64,000 nucleotides of DNA, taken from NCBI GenBank assembly GCA_910575605.1, contig CAJTEW010000015.1, forward strand, positions 1 through 64,000, written 5' to 3'. The notes beneath the pieces are model-generated. The model saw only the letters and a program-made list of their open reading frames with translations, had not been told where the DNA came from and did not search any database. A program made the position numbers and the translations under genes. Positions 55,179 through 63,353 of this stretch are shown here, piece by piece; position 1 is the stretch's first letter; every line of letters starts with the position of its first letter. This DNA is from Lachnospiraceae bacterium (GTDB taxonomy: Bacteria; Bacillota; Clostridia; Lachnospirales; Lachnospiraceae).

Positions 55179-55299
55179 TTGGGGACGGGGTAAAATGAAA
55201 AATACCCCGTCCCAGATGGAGAAAAGGGTGTCCCCAAGATATGGGGACAGGGTAAAATAAATCTGGGACGGGGTATTTTTCATTTTACCCCGTCCCCAA
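55179..55299. repeat. Composite GGGGAC-family inverted repeat inside the V-ATPase operon
   Basis: Outer arms 55179-55217 and 55261-55299 are 39-bp exact reverse complements. An inner hairpin TGTCCCCA/TGGGGACA occupies 55229-55249. It lies between ntpB and ntpD, so the long hairpin is probably transcribed in the operon mRNA and could reduce or process the downstream message. Confidence 0.9.
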
Positions 55300-55320
55300 C
55301 CCGACGAAGGAGGGCAAGAA

Positions 55321-55980
55321 ATGGCATCTAAGCAGATAACTCCTACCCGTATGGAGCTGACCAAGACCAAGAGAAAGCTTGTTACTGCCAGAAGGGGCCA
55401 CAAGCTCCTGAAGGATAAACGTGACGAGTTAATGCGTCAGTTCCTTGAACTGGTTAAGGAGAATATGGCACTTCGCCAGAAGGTAGAAGCCGGAATCCTC
55501 TCTGCAAATAAGAATTTTGTCATAGCTAAGGCCGGAATGGACGAGGCGACACTAAATACAGCACTTATGGCGCCGAAGCAGGAAGTTAGTCTTGAGGTGG
55601 GAGAAAAGAATGTTATGAGTGTAAATATCCCTGTGTTTGAGACTAAGACGAGAACTGCAGATGCGAACGATATTTATTCTTATGGTTTTGCATTTACCTC
55701 CAGTGATCTGGACGGTGCGGTAAAGTCTTTGGCAGATATCCTGCCGGATATGCTGAAACTGGCGGAGACAGAAAAAGCGTGCCAGCTTATGGCGGCGGAG
55801 ATTGAGAAAACAAGACGCCGTGTTAATGCGTTGGAGCACGTAACGATTCCGGAGGCTCAGGAAACGATTAAATATATTACGATGAAGCTGGATGAGAATG
55901 AAAGAAGCTCCCAGATTCGTTTGATGAAGGTAAAAGATATGATGCTTGAAGAAGCGCATCATTATAGTGAAAGAGAGTAA
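55321..55980 (+). CDS. ntpD: V-type ATPase central shaft subunit D
   Basis: 219 aa. The opening TPTRMELTKTKRKLVTARRG, the central globular loop and the C-terminal LDENERSSQIRLMKVKDMML are typical. It forms the rotating axle through the A3B3 head. It has its own AAGGAGGG ribosome site right after the repeat. Last gene of the operon. Confidence 0.95.
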   Translation: MASKQITPTRMELTKTKRKLVTARRGHKLLKDKRDELMRQFLELVKENMALRQKVEAGILSANKNFVIAKAGMDEATLNTALMAPKQEVSLEVGEKNVMSVNIPVFETKTRTADANDIYSYGFAFTSSDLDGAVKSLADILPDMLKLAETEKACQLMAAEIEKTRRRVNALEHVTIPEAQETIKYITMKLDENERSSQIRLMKVKDMMLEEAHHYSERE

Positions 55981-55985
55981 AAATT

Positions 55986-56027
55986 AAAAATCCGCTGCTA
56001 TAGAAGGAGCTATAGCAGCGGATTTTT
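55986..56027 (+). terminator. Strong terminator of the V-ATPase operon
   Basis: An 18-bp perfect stem (55986-56003 with 56010-56027) with loop AAGGAG, GC-rich in the middle and ending in TTTTT. Confidence 0.95.
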
Positions 56028-56049
56028 ATACAAATAGTTGGTAAATTAC

Positions 56050-56086
56050 AAAAAACACATCTGCAAAAAAGCCGGATGTGTTTTTT
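56050..56086. terminator. Second, bidirectional terminator
   Basis: AAAAAACACATC (56050-56061) pairs with GATGTGTTTTTT (56075-56086), giving T-runs in both directions. On the minus strand it would stop transcripts coming from the promoter at 56152-56180. Confidence 0.85.
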
Positions 56087-56107
56087 TATTATCCACAAAA
56101 AAGCAAA

Positions 56108-56255
56108 AAGTACACTATTTGATAATCCTTTTATTTCTGTTACCCAAGTGAAATATACTACATGATAGACAAAAAGTCAAGAGCACCCGGGTGTATTCCT
56201 CTGTTAATTTTGCCCATACCTTTTTATTTCTCCGGGATTATCAAATAGTGTACTT
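56108..56255. other. Candidate invertible promoter (phase-variation switch)
   Basis: The 21-bp perfect inverted repeats AAGTACACTATTTGATAATCC (56108-56128) and its reverse complement (56235-56255) flank 106 bp. The enclosed segment carries a strong promoter that at present points left, away from the TnpB-like gene 11 bp downstream and toward two terminators. Inversion would aim it at the TnpB-like and polysaccharide genes. Such architecture is known for phase-variable promoters in Bacteroides and Clostridioides. No recombinase is encoded in the window, so it would have to act in trans. Confidence 0.65.
56152..56180 (-). promoter_or_regulatory. Promoter inside the candidate invertible segment
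   Basis: Minus strand: TTGACT (56180-56175), a 17-nt spacer and TATATT (56157-56152). Each box matches the vegetative consensus in five of six positions. No comparable promoter faces the + strand in this segment. Confidence 0.7.
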
Positions 56256-56266
56256 ATTGAAGCGAA

Positions 56267-57586
56267 ATGTCATCAGAGACGATATGTAAAACAGTTCATC
56301 AATATAATAAAAAACCGATTTCGACAGAAGAAATGGAAAAACTTATAGAGATTGCAGAAGACTATAAGAAAGTAAAGAATTATGTATACTCACGTTTTGG
56401 AGGAATCGGCGGTCTGTCAAAAATATATCCTGGCTATACAGCACAGAATGAAATGACAAAAAGCGGTCTTCGTTTAAAGCTTAAGATGCCCTCTGCTTAT
56501 TTCTATCTTGCGGTATTTGATGCATTAGGGGATATTAAAAGTCAATGGACACGAACAAAATCGAAGATTTTGGAGCTGATTAATAAGAATGAAAATTTTA
56601 CTGCAGATGAGAAGCACTATCTTCGATTTTTGCTGAAAGTGAGTAATGCGTTTGAACAGGTATTAATTGGCAGAGAGATTAGACTTAAAAAAGAAATAGA
56701 TGAACAGTACACACTTTTAGCAGAAAAGATAGATACCGGAAAGCTGCATCGATATCTGTGTAGACAGGTTCGAAAATATCATGTAAAACAGCATACTGAA
56801 AAAGCAGAAGGGTTTTCTATTTCTGAACGCGCATATCGATACGCAGATCATGGAATTTATATTTCCATAAAAGAGAAGAGAAAACGTATTTTTATTCCCC
56901 TCACAGACAACAATCGGTACAAGACCCAGCTTTATATAAGTCTCTATCCAGAAAAGTGCAATATAGAGATAAAAGTACCTTTGTATGTGTCAGTGCAAAA
57001 ATTTGAAGACTATACGCGTCAAGTAGGAATTGCCATGGGAATGTATACAATGCTGACAACGGATGAAGGGCATTGTTATGGAGAAGAGTTAGGCAGGTAT
57101 CAGATAGCATATGCAGACTGGCTGAGAATCCAGGCAAGGAGCTACAGCCTTAACAAGGAGCAGAATCCTGGGAGAGAAAAATATAAGTCAAAAAGGCGGA
57201 AACTTCAGGAGCAGCTGCACAATTATATTAACCATGAACTGAATCAGTTTCTCCAGACAGAAAAGCCAGAGAGTATTTATATTGTAAAGTTACCTAAACC
57301 GCAGGCCGGAGGAATGAATAAAGAAATAAACAATTCTGTTACTAAGTGGCAGAGAGGATATATCCGTAAACGTTTGGAACAAAAGTGTAAAGAGCAGTCA
57401 GTTGAAATCGTAGAAGTTCTTGGAAAAGATATCAGCAATGAATGCAGCAGATGCGGAAAAATAGGACAAAAGTCAGAAGGACGATTTGTATGTCCTGCAT
57501 GCGGTTATGATATCCAGGAAAAAGTGAATACTGCCCGTAATGTAAAAAAACGGGGGCAGGGCGAAGGGATATTATATCAGTCATAA
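56267..57586 (+). CDS. TnpB-like protein with inactivated RuvC site (TldR-like)
   Basis: 439 aa. The C-terminal third aligns with the RuvC and zinc-ribbon region of TnpB/Cas12-type proteins. The first RuvC motif, usually GIDLG, reads GIAMG. The second, usually an Ile-Glu-Asp-Leu strand, reads YIVKLP. The third, usually RDxNAAxN, reads EKVNTARN. All three acidic residues are therefore lost, while the zinc ribbon CSRCG...CPACG is intact and the N-terminal RNA-binding helices are long. No TnpA, transposon ends or target duplication are seen. Nuclease-dead TnpBs described as TldRs act as RNA-guided repressors. No strong ribosome site precedes ATG 56267. It is the first gene after the candidate invertible promoter. 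Confidence 0.8.
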   Translation: MSSETICKTVHQYNKKPISTEEMEKLIEIAEDYKKVKNYVYSRFGGIGGLSKIYPGYTAQNEMTKSGLRLKLKMPSAYFYLAVFDALGDIKSQWTRTKSKILELINKNENFTADEKHYLRFLLKVSNAFEQVLIGREIRLKKEIDEQYTLLAEKIDTGKLHRYLCRQVRKYHVKQHTEKAEGFSISERAYRYADHGIYISIKEKRKRIFIPLTDNNRYKTQLYISLYPEKCNIEIKVPLYVSVQKFEDYTRQVGIAMGMYTMLTTDEGHCYGEELGRYQIAYADWLRIQARSYSLNKEQNPGREKYKSKRRKLQEQLHNYINHELNQFLQTEKPESIYIVKLPKPQAGGMNKEINNSVTKWQRGYIRKRLEQKCKEQSVEIVEVLGKDISNECSRCGKIGQKSEGRFVCPACGYDIQEKVNTARNVKKRGQGEGILYQS

Positions 57587-57605
57587 GAACAGCCATTTAG
57601 ATAAA

Positions 57606-57840
57606 TTTCGGTGATAAGCCGAGATTTTACCGAAAGGACTAAAGGTGCAGGTTCATGATATAAAAACAATTTACGGCATTAGAAGGCAGTGATTCAGAAC
57701 TTTTCTGAAGGCTGCGCATTGGGTATGCCAGGACCTTGTGAACATGCCAGTTAGACGGAAAGCCGAAAGCTTATGCATGACGTAACAGGGAGCGAAGCAG
57801 AGTAATCTGCATCATCCGACAGAATGTTTCTTGGGGATGA
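57606..57840 (+). ncRNA. Structured RNA candidate, possible guide RNA of the TnpB-like protein
   Basis: The 308-bp gap after the TnpB-like gene has no reading frame but many nested stems: TTTCGGT/ACCGAAA (57606-57635); GGCAT/ATGCC (57675-57729) enclosing GCAG/CTGC and TTCAGA/TCTGAA; GCAGA/TCTGC (57797-57810); and TCATCC/GGATGA (57812-57840). TnpB guide RNAs are made from exactly this position, with the guide at the 3' end. The bases after 57840 would be the guide. I found no matching target in the window. A riboswitch-like leader of the next gene is the alternative. Confidence 0.45.
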
Positions 57841-57894
57841 CCAATGTGCCTTATTTTATAATGGAGAAAATTATAATTATATTAGGGAGAAAAA

Positions 57895-58611
57895 ATGGCG
57901 AAAGCGTTAATATTTGCAGGAGGATCCGGAAGGCGGATGAATTCCCGTTCAAAACCGAAACAATTTTTGGAAATGCACGGAAAGCCTATTATTATTTATA
58001 CACTGGAGCACTTCGAATATCATGAGGAAATAACAGAAATTATTGTAGTATGTATTAGTGAATGGATAGAAGAATTAAAAGTACTTTTGGGGCGCTATGG
58101 GATAAGAAAAGTTTCTACAATTATTCCGGGCGGAGAGACAGGACATGATTCTATCCGGTTAGGGCTTGAAGCAATGAAGACTGACACAGCTGATGATGAA
58201 ATTGTACTTATTCATGACGGAGTACGTCCGTTGATTAATGCAGAACTAATAAGTAAGAACATAGAAGAAACTATAAAGTATTGTAATGCTATTACAGTAG
58301 AGTCAGTCAGAGAAAGTGTTGTACAGTGTGCAGACGGAGAAAAAATTACAAATGTGCCGCCGCGTGAACAGATGTATATCGCAAAAGCTCCTCAGACTTT
58401 TTATTATAAAAATATTTTAAGGCTTTATGAAAAATCCGTGGAAGATGGTATACGCTCCATAGATTCCGCACATTTATGCAGTCTTTATCATGAGCCTATG
58501 CACATGGTAAAGAGTACCAAGAACAATATAAAAATAACAGAGCCTGTAGACTATTATATTTTCAGGGCTTTGTATGAGGCGATAGAGGGGCAGCAGATAT
58601 TTGGAATATAG
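57895..58611 (+). CDS. IspD/TarI-like sugar-alcohol phosphate cytidylyltransferase
   Basis: 238 aa nucleotidyltransferase. The CTP-binding start ALIFAGGSGRRMNSRSKPKQFLE, VLIHDGVRPLI and AKAPQTFYY are shared by IspD and TarI. Location in a polysaccharide operon rather than with isoprenoid genes favours a TarI-type enzyme that makes CDP-ribitol or a similar CDP-polyol for surface polymers. AGGGAGA precedes the ATG. A TATAAT box at 57857-57862 could give it a separate promoter. Confidence 0.85.
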   Translation: MAKALIFAGGSGRRMNSRSKPKQFLEMHGKPIIIYTLEHFEYHEEITEIIVVCISEWIEELKVLLGRYGIRKVSTIIPGGETGHDSIRLGLEAMKTDTADDEIVLIHDGVRPLINAELISKNIEETIKYCNAITVESVRESVVQCADGEKITNVPPREQMYIAKAPQTFYYKNILRLYEKSVEDGIRSIDSAHLCSLYHEPMHMVKSTKNNIKITEPVDYYIFRALYEAIEGQQIFGI

Positions 58612-58624
58612 GGAGTGTTTGGAA

Positions 58625-61210
58625 ATGTCATATAAAAAGAAGGAATTGCTTGGAATTATCGCTTCACTGCAAAAGATAAATGAAGCCTTTGAAAGCGGAT
58701 GTAATTTAGATATGACAGCAGCGGCGGAGGCACTGGCAAATTGTCAGGAATCAGCAATAATGGTTGGAAATAGTGTAGAAGCCTATGGAGAGCCGGGGGA
58801 AGAAATTGTCCATATCTTAGAAGAATACTGTGAAGGTATTTATCAGATGAGCATTTCGCTTGGTGATACAAATCAACGAAAAAAAATATCTAAAAAGATT
58901 CAGAAACAATTATTTCAGGTCAGCAATAAAATTAAATATTCTTTACCGGATAACAAGAGAGTTATTCTTTTTTTGCCATATAAGGCAGCTATGTGGGACA
59001 GTATGGAAAGTATATGGGAAAATACAGCCAATGATGAAAGTTGTGAGGCTCATGTAGTTCCCATTCCGTATTTTGAAAAGAAGCCTGATGGTTCGTTTGG
59101 AGAGATGTTTTATGAGGGAGATCTATATCCAGATTATGTATCTGCGATTGGATGGGAGACATATGATCTGGAGAAGAATAGACCCGACGTAGTTTATATA
59201 CATAATCCATATGATAATTGTAACAAGGTGACAAGTATTCATCCTGATTTTTATATAGAAAGATTAAAAAATTATTCAGATCAGATAGTATATGTACCAT
59301 ATTTTTCAACGCTTAGTTTTGTGGAAAAGCATTTCTGTGTGGCTCCGGGAACATTGTATGCGGATAAGGTCATTGTCCAGACAAATAGTATAAAGAAGAT
59401 TTACCAAAAAGCAATAAGAGAGTTTGAAAAAGAAAATGGCTGGCCTAAAAATTATTTTCACGAGAAGGAAAAGTTTCTGGTATACGGAAGCCCAAAGCTT
59501 GACAGAGCACTGCATTTAAAGGACAGAGACTATGAAATTCCAGATGAATGGAAGAACATCGTTTATCAAAGCGATGGAAGCAGAAAAAAAGTAATTCTAT
59601 TTAATACATCTGTACAGGAATTACTTTTATATGCAGAGCAGCAGTTGGAAAAAATAAGGAATGTCATTGCTTTATTTCAAAAGGAGCAGGATGTTGTGCT
59701 CTTATGGAGACCTCATCCGCTTAACGAGAGTACGGCGAAGGCAATGCTTCCGCATATTCTAAAGGAGTATTTGGAGATTAAGCAATCCTTTAAGGAATTA
59801 AAAATTGGTATTTTAGATGACACTCCTGACTTGTACAGGGCCATTGCGGTCAGTGATGCTTATTATGGGACTGGAGGATCATTGATAACGCTTTATGGGC
59901 TTACTGGAAAGCCCATTATGAGGGAGAATACAGAGATATTGGATTTAGAAAAAGGAAATGTAAATCGTTATGCGGCTTTTACCTATGCACATATAGAGTC
60001 AAATGGAACTTTGTGGTTTAGCAATATGGAGTTTAACAGCCTTTTCTTTTACGATATCCAGGCAGATAAATTAACATGGAAAGGAATGTTCCCTAATGAA
60101 CTATTTTATAGAAAACATATTTATTCAAAATATATAAAATACAAAAATAAATTAGTTTTTCCACCCTTTGCAGGTAATGAAATCGCTATTTACGATATGG
60201 ATAAGGAAGAATTTAAAAAAATATTGATTGAAAGAGAAGGAATAAAAAAAACACAATTTTACGGTACGGCAGTTTATGGTTCCCGTTTTTTTGCCTTTGG
60301 AGCAGAGCTTGGGGTAACTGTAATTATGGATATGGATACGTTTGATATAACATATCAGGAAGATATGTATAAAGAACTGAAGAAATACTGCACATATACA
60401 GACAGCTACTTTATAGGAGCTGATGTGGTGACGGTAGATAGTATTTGCTATCTTTTTTCTAAAAGAGCAAATATTATTGTAGAATTTCACATGGATGATC
60501 TGACTTATAAGTTTTGGACTATAGGAGGTAAGAGGGACCGATTTCAAAGCATGCAGAAATTCAGGGATAAAATATATTTGTTTCCTAAAAGTGGTAATAA
60601 AATTATTTGCTGGGATTTTCATAAAGGCACCGAATATGAGATTGTGAGTCCAGATCCAGATATTCAGTTAGATAATGCCTATAATTACAGTTGCGAATAT
60701 GATGACGAATTATATTTATTTGCTTTTTTAGGAAATCACAATGCTAAAATTCCGAGAGGAAGAGAAGAAATAGAGATTATAGAAAAAGATATAGATGAAT
60801 ATGGGCAGGACGGACCAATAGAGATTGATATCAATTCTTTTCCAGAACAGAAAATATCATGGTCATGCACTAAAGGAGATTATATCTACTATTTCTCGAC
60901 TATGAACAAGATGCTTTATATAAAAGATATGAAAACAGGGCAGCTGGATAAAAGGCATTTATTAATTTCAAATGAAGACTTTGCCAAATTAAGGAAAGAA
61001 TGTTTGTTCTGGAATCGGGAAGAATGTACTACTTCAATGCAATGTATCTATAAGGAAAATATAAAATTAACATTAAGCGATTATGTTGAATGGTTAAAAG
61101 GACATAACACTTTAATATCAGAAAATCAAAGGAGACTGTTTTTACAGGAGAATGCGGAGAATCATGATAATTGTGGAATATTGTGTCATCAAAAAATTAA
61201 TTTGGCCTAA
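58625..61210 (+). CDS. Glycerophosphotransferase/GT-B-like enzyme fused to a beta-propeller
   Basis: 861 aa from ATG 58625, which follows AGGGAG; an in-frame TTG at 58601 lies inside the upstream gene. Residues about 100-445 resemble the CDP-glycerol glycerophosphotransferase/GT-B fold: DVVYIHNPYDNCN, YGSPKLDRAL, VVLLWRPHPLNES and DAYYGTGGSLITLYGLTGKP. From about 450 to 780 the protein consists of repeated beta blades (KLVFPPFAGNEIAIYDMD, KIYLFPKSGNKIICWDF, DYIYYFSTMNKMLYIKDM) like a six-bladed propeller. No signal peptide is present. The fusion is unusual. The propeller may hold acceptor glycan or a partner. Confidence 0.7.
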   Translation: MSYKKKELLGIIASLQKINEAFESGCNLDMTAAAEALANCQESAIMVGNSVEAYGEPGEEIVHILEEYCEGIYQMSISLGDTNQRKKISKKIQKQLFQVSNKIKYSLPDNKRVILFLPYKAAMWDSMESIWENTANDESCEAHVVPIPYFEKKPDGSFGEMFYEGDLYPDYVSAIGWETYDLEKNRPDVVYIHNPYDNCNKVTSIHPDFYIERLKNYSDQIVYVPYFSTLSFVEKHFCVAPGTLYADKVIVQTNSIKKIYQKAIREFEKENGWPKNYFHEKEKFLVYGSPKLDRALHLKDRDYEIPDEWKNIVYQSDGSRKKVILFNTSVQELLLYAEQQLEKIRNVIALFQKEQDVVLLWRPHPLNESTAKAMLPHILKEYLEIKQSFKELKIGILDDTPDLYRAIAVSDAYYGTGGSLITLYGLTGKPIMRENTEILDLEKGNVNRYAAFTYAHIESNGTLWFSNMEFNSLFFYDIQADKLTWKGMFPNELFYRKHIYSKYIKYKNKLVFPPFAGNEIAIYDMDKEEFKKILIEREGIKKTQFYGTAVYGSRFFAFGAELGVTVIMDMDTFDITYQEDMYKELKKYCTYTDSYFIGADVVTVDSICYLFSKRANIIVEFHMDDLTYKFWTIGGKRDRFQSMQKFRDKIYLFPKSGNKIICWDFHKGTEYEIVSPDPDIQLDNAYNYSCEYDDELYLFAFLGNHNAKIPRGREEIEIIEKDIDEYGQDGPIEIDINSFPEQKISWSCTKGDYIYYFSTMNKMLYIKDMKTGQLDKRHLLISNEDFAKLRKECLFWNREECTTSMQCIYKENIKLTLSDYVEWLKGHNTLISENQRRLFLQENAENHDNCGILCHQKINLA

Positions 61211-61224
61211 ATGGGAGAACCATA

Positions 61225-62337
61225 ATGAAAAAGAATATATATGTTGTTAAGCCATCATTACCACCCCTCGAGGAATTTGTAAGAGAAATAGAGGATATGT
61301 GGGAAACTGGTATCATGACTCATCAAGGCCCGAAACATAATAAGCTTCAGGCTGAGTTAGAAAAATTTATGGAAATGCCAAATGTAACGTTATTTGCAAA
61401 TGGGCATCTGGCATTGGAGCTAGGGCTGGAATCACAAAAAATGACTGGAGAAGTTATAACTACTCCGTTTACTTTTGGATCGACAACACAGGCAATTTTA
61501 AGAAATAAACTCAAACCAGTTTTTTGTGATATCAGGGAGGATGATTACACAATAGATTGTGACATGCTGGAAAACCTAATTACTGAAAAAACATGTGCGA
61601 TTGTTCCGGTTCATGTTTATGGAAATATATGTGATGTGGAAAGAATTCAGAAAATTGCGGAGCGCTTTAAGCTAAAAGTTATTTACGATGCGGCACATGC
61701 ATTTGGAGAGCTGTATAAAGGCAAGCATATTGCGCAATTTGGCGATATGTCTATGTTTAGCTTTCACGCAACTAAGGTACTAAATACAGTTGAAGGCGGC
61801 TGTCTGGCATATAAGGATGGAAGTAAAACACAATATTTAGAAGGCCTCAGACAGTTTGGACAGATTGTACATACTGATTCGGTTCCATATATTGGAACAA
61901 ATGCAAAAATGACAGATATGCATGCGGCAATGGGGCTGTGTAATTTGCGGCATGTCCAGGAATATGTACAAAAACGAAAAATGGTAGTCGAAAGATATAT
62001 AAGACATTTATCTGGTATTGATGGAATTAAGCTAAACAGGATTCAAAAGGATGTTGTATCAAATTACGCGTATTTTCCAGTTGTATTCGAAGAAAAAAAT
62101 TCAGGAATAACCCGGGATATGGTGATGAAAAGATTAGAGGAACATCATATTTTTGTTAGAAAATATTTTTATCCATTATGCAGTGATTTTGAATGCTGTA
62201 AGGAAATAGGAATACAGGCAGATGTTCCGGTTGCCGCTTATATGTCGGAGAGAGTCCTTACATTGCCATGTTATTCTGAGTTAGAGCTTGAAGATGTTGA
62301 TTATATATGTGATGTAATTAAAAGAATGTATGTATAA
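61225..62337 (+). CDS. DegT/DnrJ/EryC1/StrS family aminotransferase
   Basis: 370 aa PLP enzyme. TTPFTFGSTTQAI, YDAAHAFG (Asp155) and FSFHATKVLNTVEGG (Lys184) are the family signatures. It aminates a keto-sugar nucleotide. Together with the following oxidoreductase and the 2,3-dehydratase it suggests synthesis of a deoxy-amino sugar for the surface polymer. 14 bp separate it from the preceding gene. Confidence 0.93.
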   Translation: MKKNIYVVKPSLPPLEEFVREIEDMWETGIMTHQGPKHNKLQAELEKFMEMPNVTLFANGHLALELGLESQKMTGEVITTPFTFGSTTQAILRNKLKPVFCDIREDDYTIDCDMLENLITEKTCAIVPVHVYGNICDVERIQKIAERFKLKVIYDAAHAFGELYKGKHIAQFGDMSMFSFHATKVLNTVEGGCLAYKDGSKTQYLEGLRQFGQIVHTDSVPYIGTNAKMTDMHAAMGLCNLRHVQEYVQKRKMVVERYIRHLSGIDGIKLNRIQKDVVSNYAYFPVVFEEKNSGITRDMVMKRLEEHHIFVRKYFYPLCSDFECCKEIGIQADVPVAAYMSERVLTLPCYSELELEDVDYICDVIKRMYV

Positions 62338-62371
62338 TAAATAATTTTGTTAAAGAACGGGGATAAAGTAA

Positions 62372-63337
62372 ATGATTAGACTTGGAATCTTAGGCTGTTC
62401 AGATATTGCATTCCGGCGATTTATGCCTGCGGCCAGGAAAATACGAGATATAAAAACGATTGCAGTAGCAGAGGAATATAACAAAGCAAAATTGGACGGC
62501 TTTTGTAAAGAATACAACTTAGAAGGCGGAGACAGCTTTGAAGAATTGATTATGCGGAAAGACATTGACGCAGTGTATGTTCCTTTGCCGCCGGCCCTTC
62601 ACTATATGTGGGCCAAAAGAGCTTTGGAATGTAATAAACATGTGTTAGTTGAGAAGCCATCCACAGTTCAATATTCCCAGAGTAAAGAACTTGTAGATTT
62701 GGCAGACCAAAAGAAGCTTGCTCTACATGAAAATTATATGTTTCAGTATCATTCCCAGATTAGGGAAATTAAGAAAATGCTTTCAGAGGGAATAGTTGGA
62801 GATGTCCGTCTTATAAAGGCTAACTTTGGCTTTCCCAGAAGGAATGAGAATGACTTTAGATATAATAAAGAATTAGGCGGAGGAGCATTGCTTGATGCTG
62901 GAGGATATACAGTTAAGCTTGCTATGATAATGCTGGGGGACACTATAAAGGTAGATATGGCAAAGCTCAACTATCTGCCAGATTTTCATGTTGATATATA
63001 TGGAAGTGCTGTTTTATCAAATTCACAAGGAACAGTCTGTCAGATTGGATACGGCATGGACTGCGCTTATCAGTGCAGCCTTGAAATCTGGGGAAGTAAA
63101 GGAAGGCTGTATACTAATAGAATATTTACAGCCCCTGAAGAATACAGGCCGCAAATTATAGTTGAGTCAGGCAGTGAGGTGAGAAATATTGACTTAGAAC
63201 CTGATTCTCATTTTCAACATTCAATAGAGCAGTTTTTGAAAGAAATTAAGGAAACTAATCATAGGGAGGAAATGCATAAAGGAATTCTGCTGCAGGCGAA
63301 ATTAGTAGATGACATCAGAAGACTTGGAGCAAACTAA
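62372..63337 (+). CDS. Gfo/Idh/MocA family sugar oxidoreductase
   Basis: 321 aa. The N-terminal Rossmann motif LGILGCSDIAFRRFMPA is followed by the family signature EKPSTVQYSQ with the conserved Lys, and a C-terminal alpha/beta domain (GGGALLDAGGYTVKLAM). Such enzymes reduce 3-keto-sugar nucleotides after 2,3-dehydration in deoxysugar pathways, which matches the next gene. Cytoplasmic. Confidence 0.92.
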   Translation: MIRLGILGCSDIAFRRFMPAARKIRDIKTIAVAEEYNKAKLDGFCKEYNLEGGDSFEELIMRKDIDAVYVPLPPALHYMWAKRALECNKHVLVEKPSTVQYSQSKELVDLADQKKLALHENYMFQYHSQIREIKKMLSEGIVGDVRLIKANFGFPRRNENDFRYNKELGGGALLDAGGYTVKLAMIMLGDTIKVDMAKLNYLPDFHVDIYGSAVLSNSQGTVCQIGYGMDCAYQCSLEIWGSKGRLYTNRIFTAPEEYRPQIIVESGSEVRNIDLEPDSHFQHSIEQFLKEIKETNHREEMHKGILLQAKLVDDIRRLGAN

Positions 63338-63353
63338 CTCGGGGAGAAGCTTT

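Noticed and set aside
56108-56255. MITE with 21-bp terminal repeats
   Set aside because: The flanking bases (AAAA on the left, ATTG on the right) show no target-site duplication, and the enclosed strong promoter facing a terminator fits an inversion switch better. A MITE is not fully excluded.
56267-57586. Active IS605/IS607-type insertion sequence
   Set aside because: No TnpA gene is adjacent, no transposon ends or target duplication could be seen, and the RuvC residues are replaced. It is kept as a TnpB-derived protein rather than a mobile element.
57587-57894. tRNA, T-box or group II intron in the gap after the TnpB-like gene
   Set aside because: No cloverleaf, T-box core (such as TGGNACCGCG) or intron domain V signature could be read. 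Only generic nested stems are present.
57831-58025. 64-aa reading frame beginning before the cytidylyltransferase
   Set aside because: It is another frame of the start of a clearly conserved gene and its leader, with no motif of its own.
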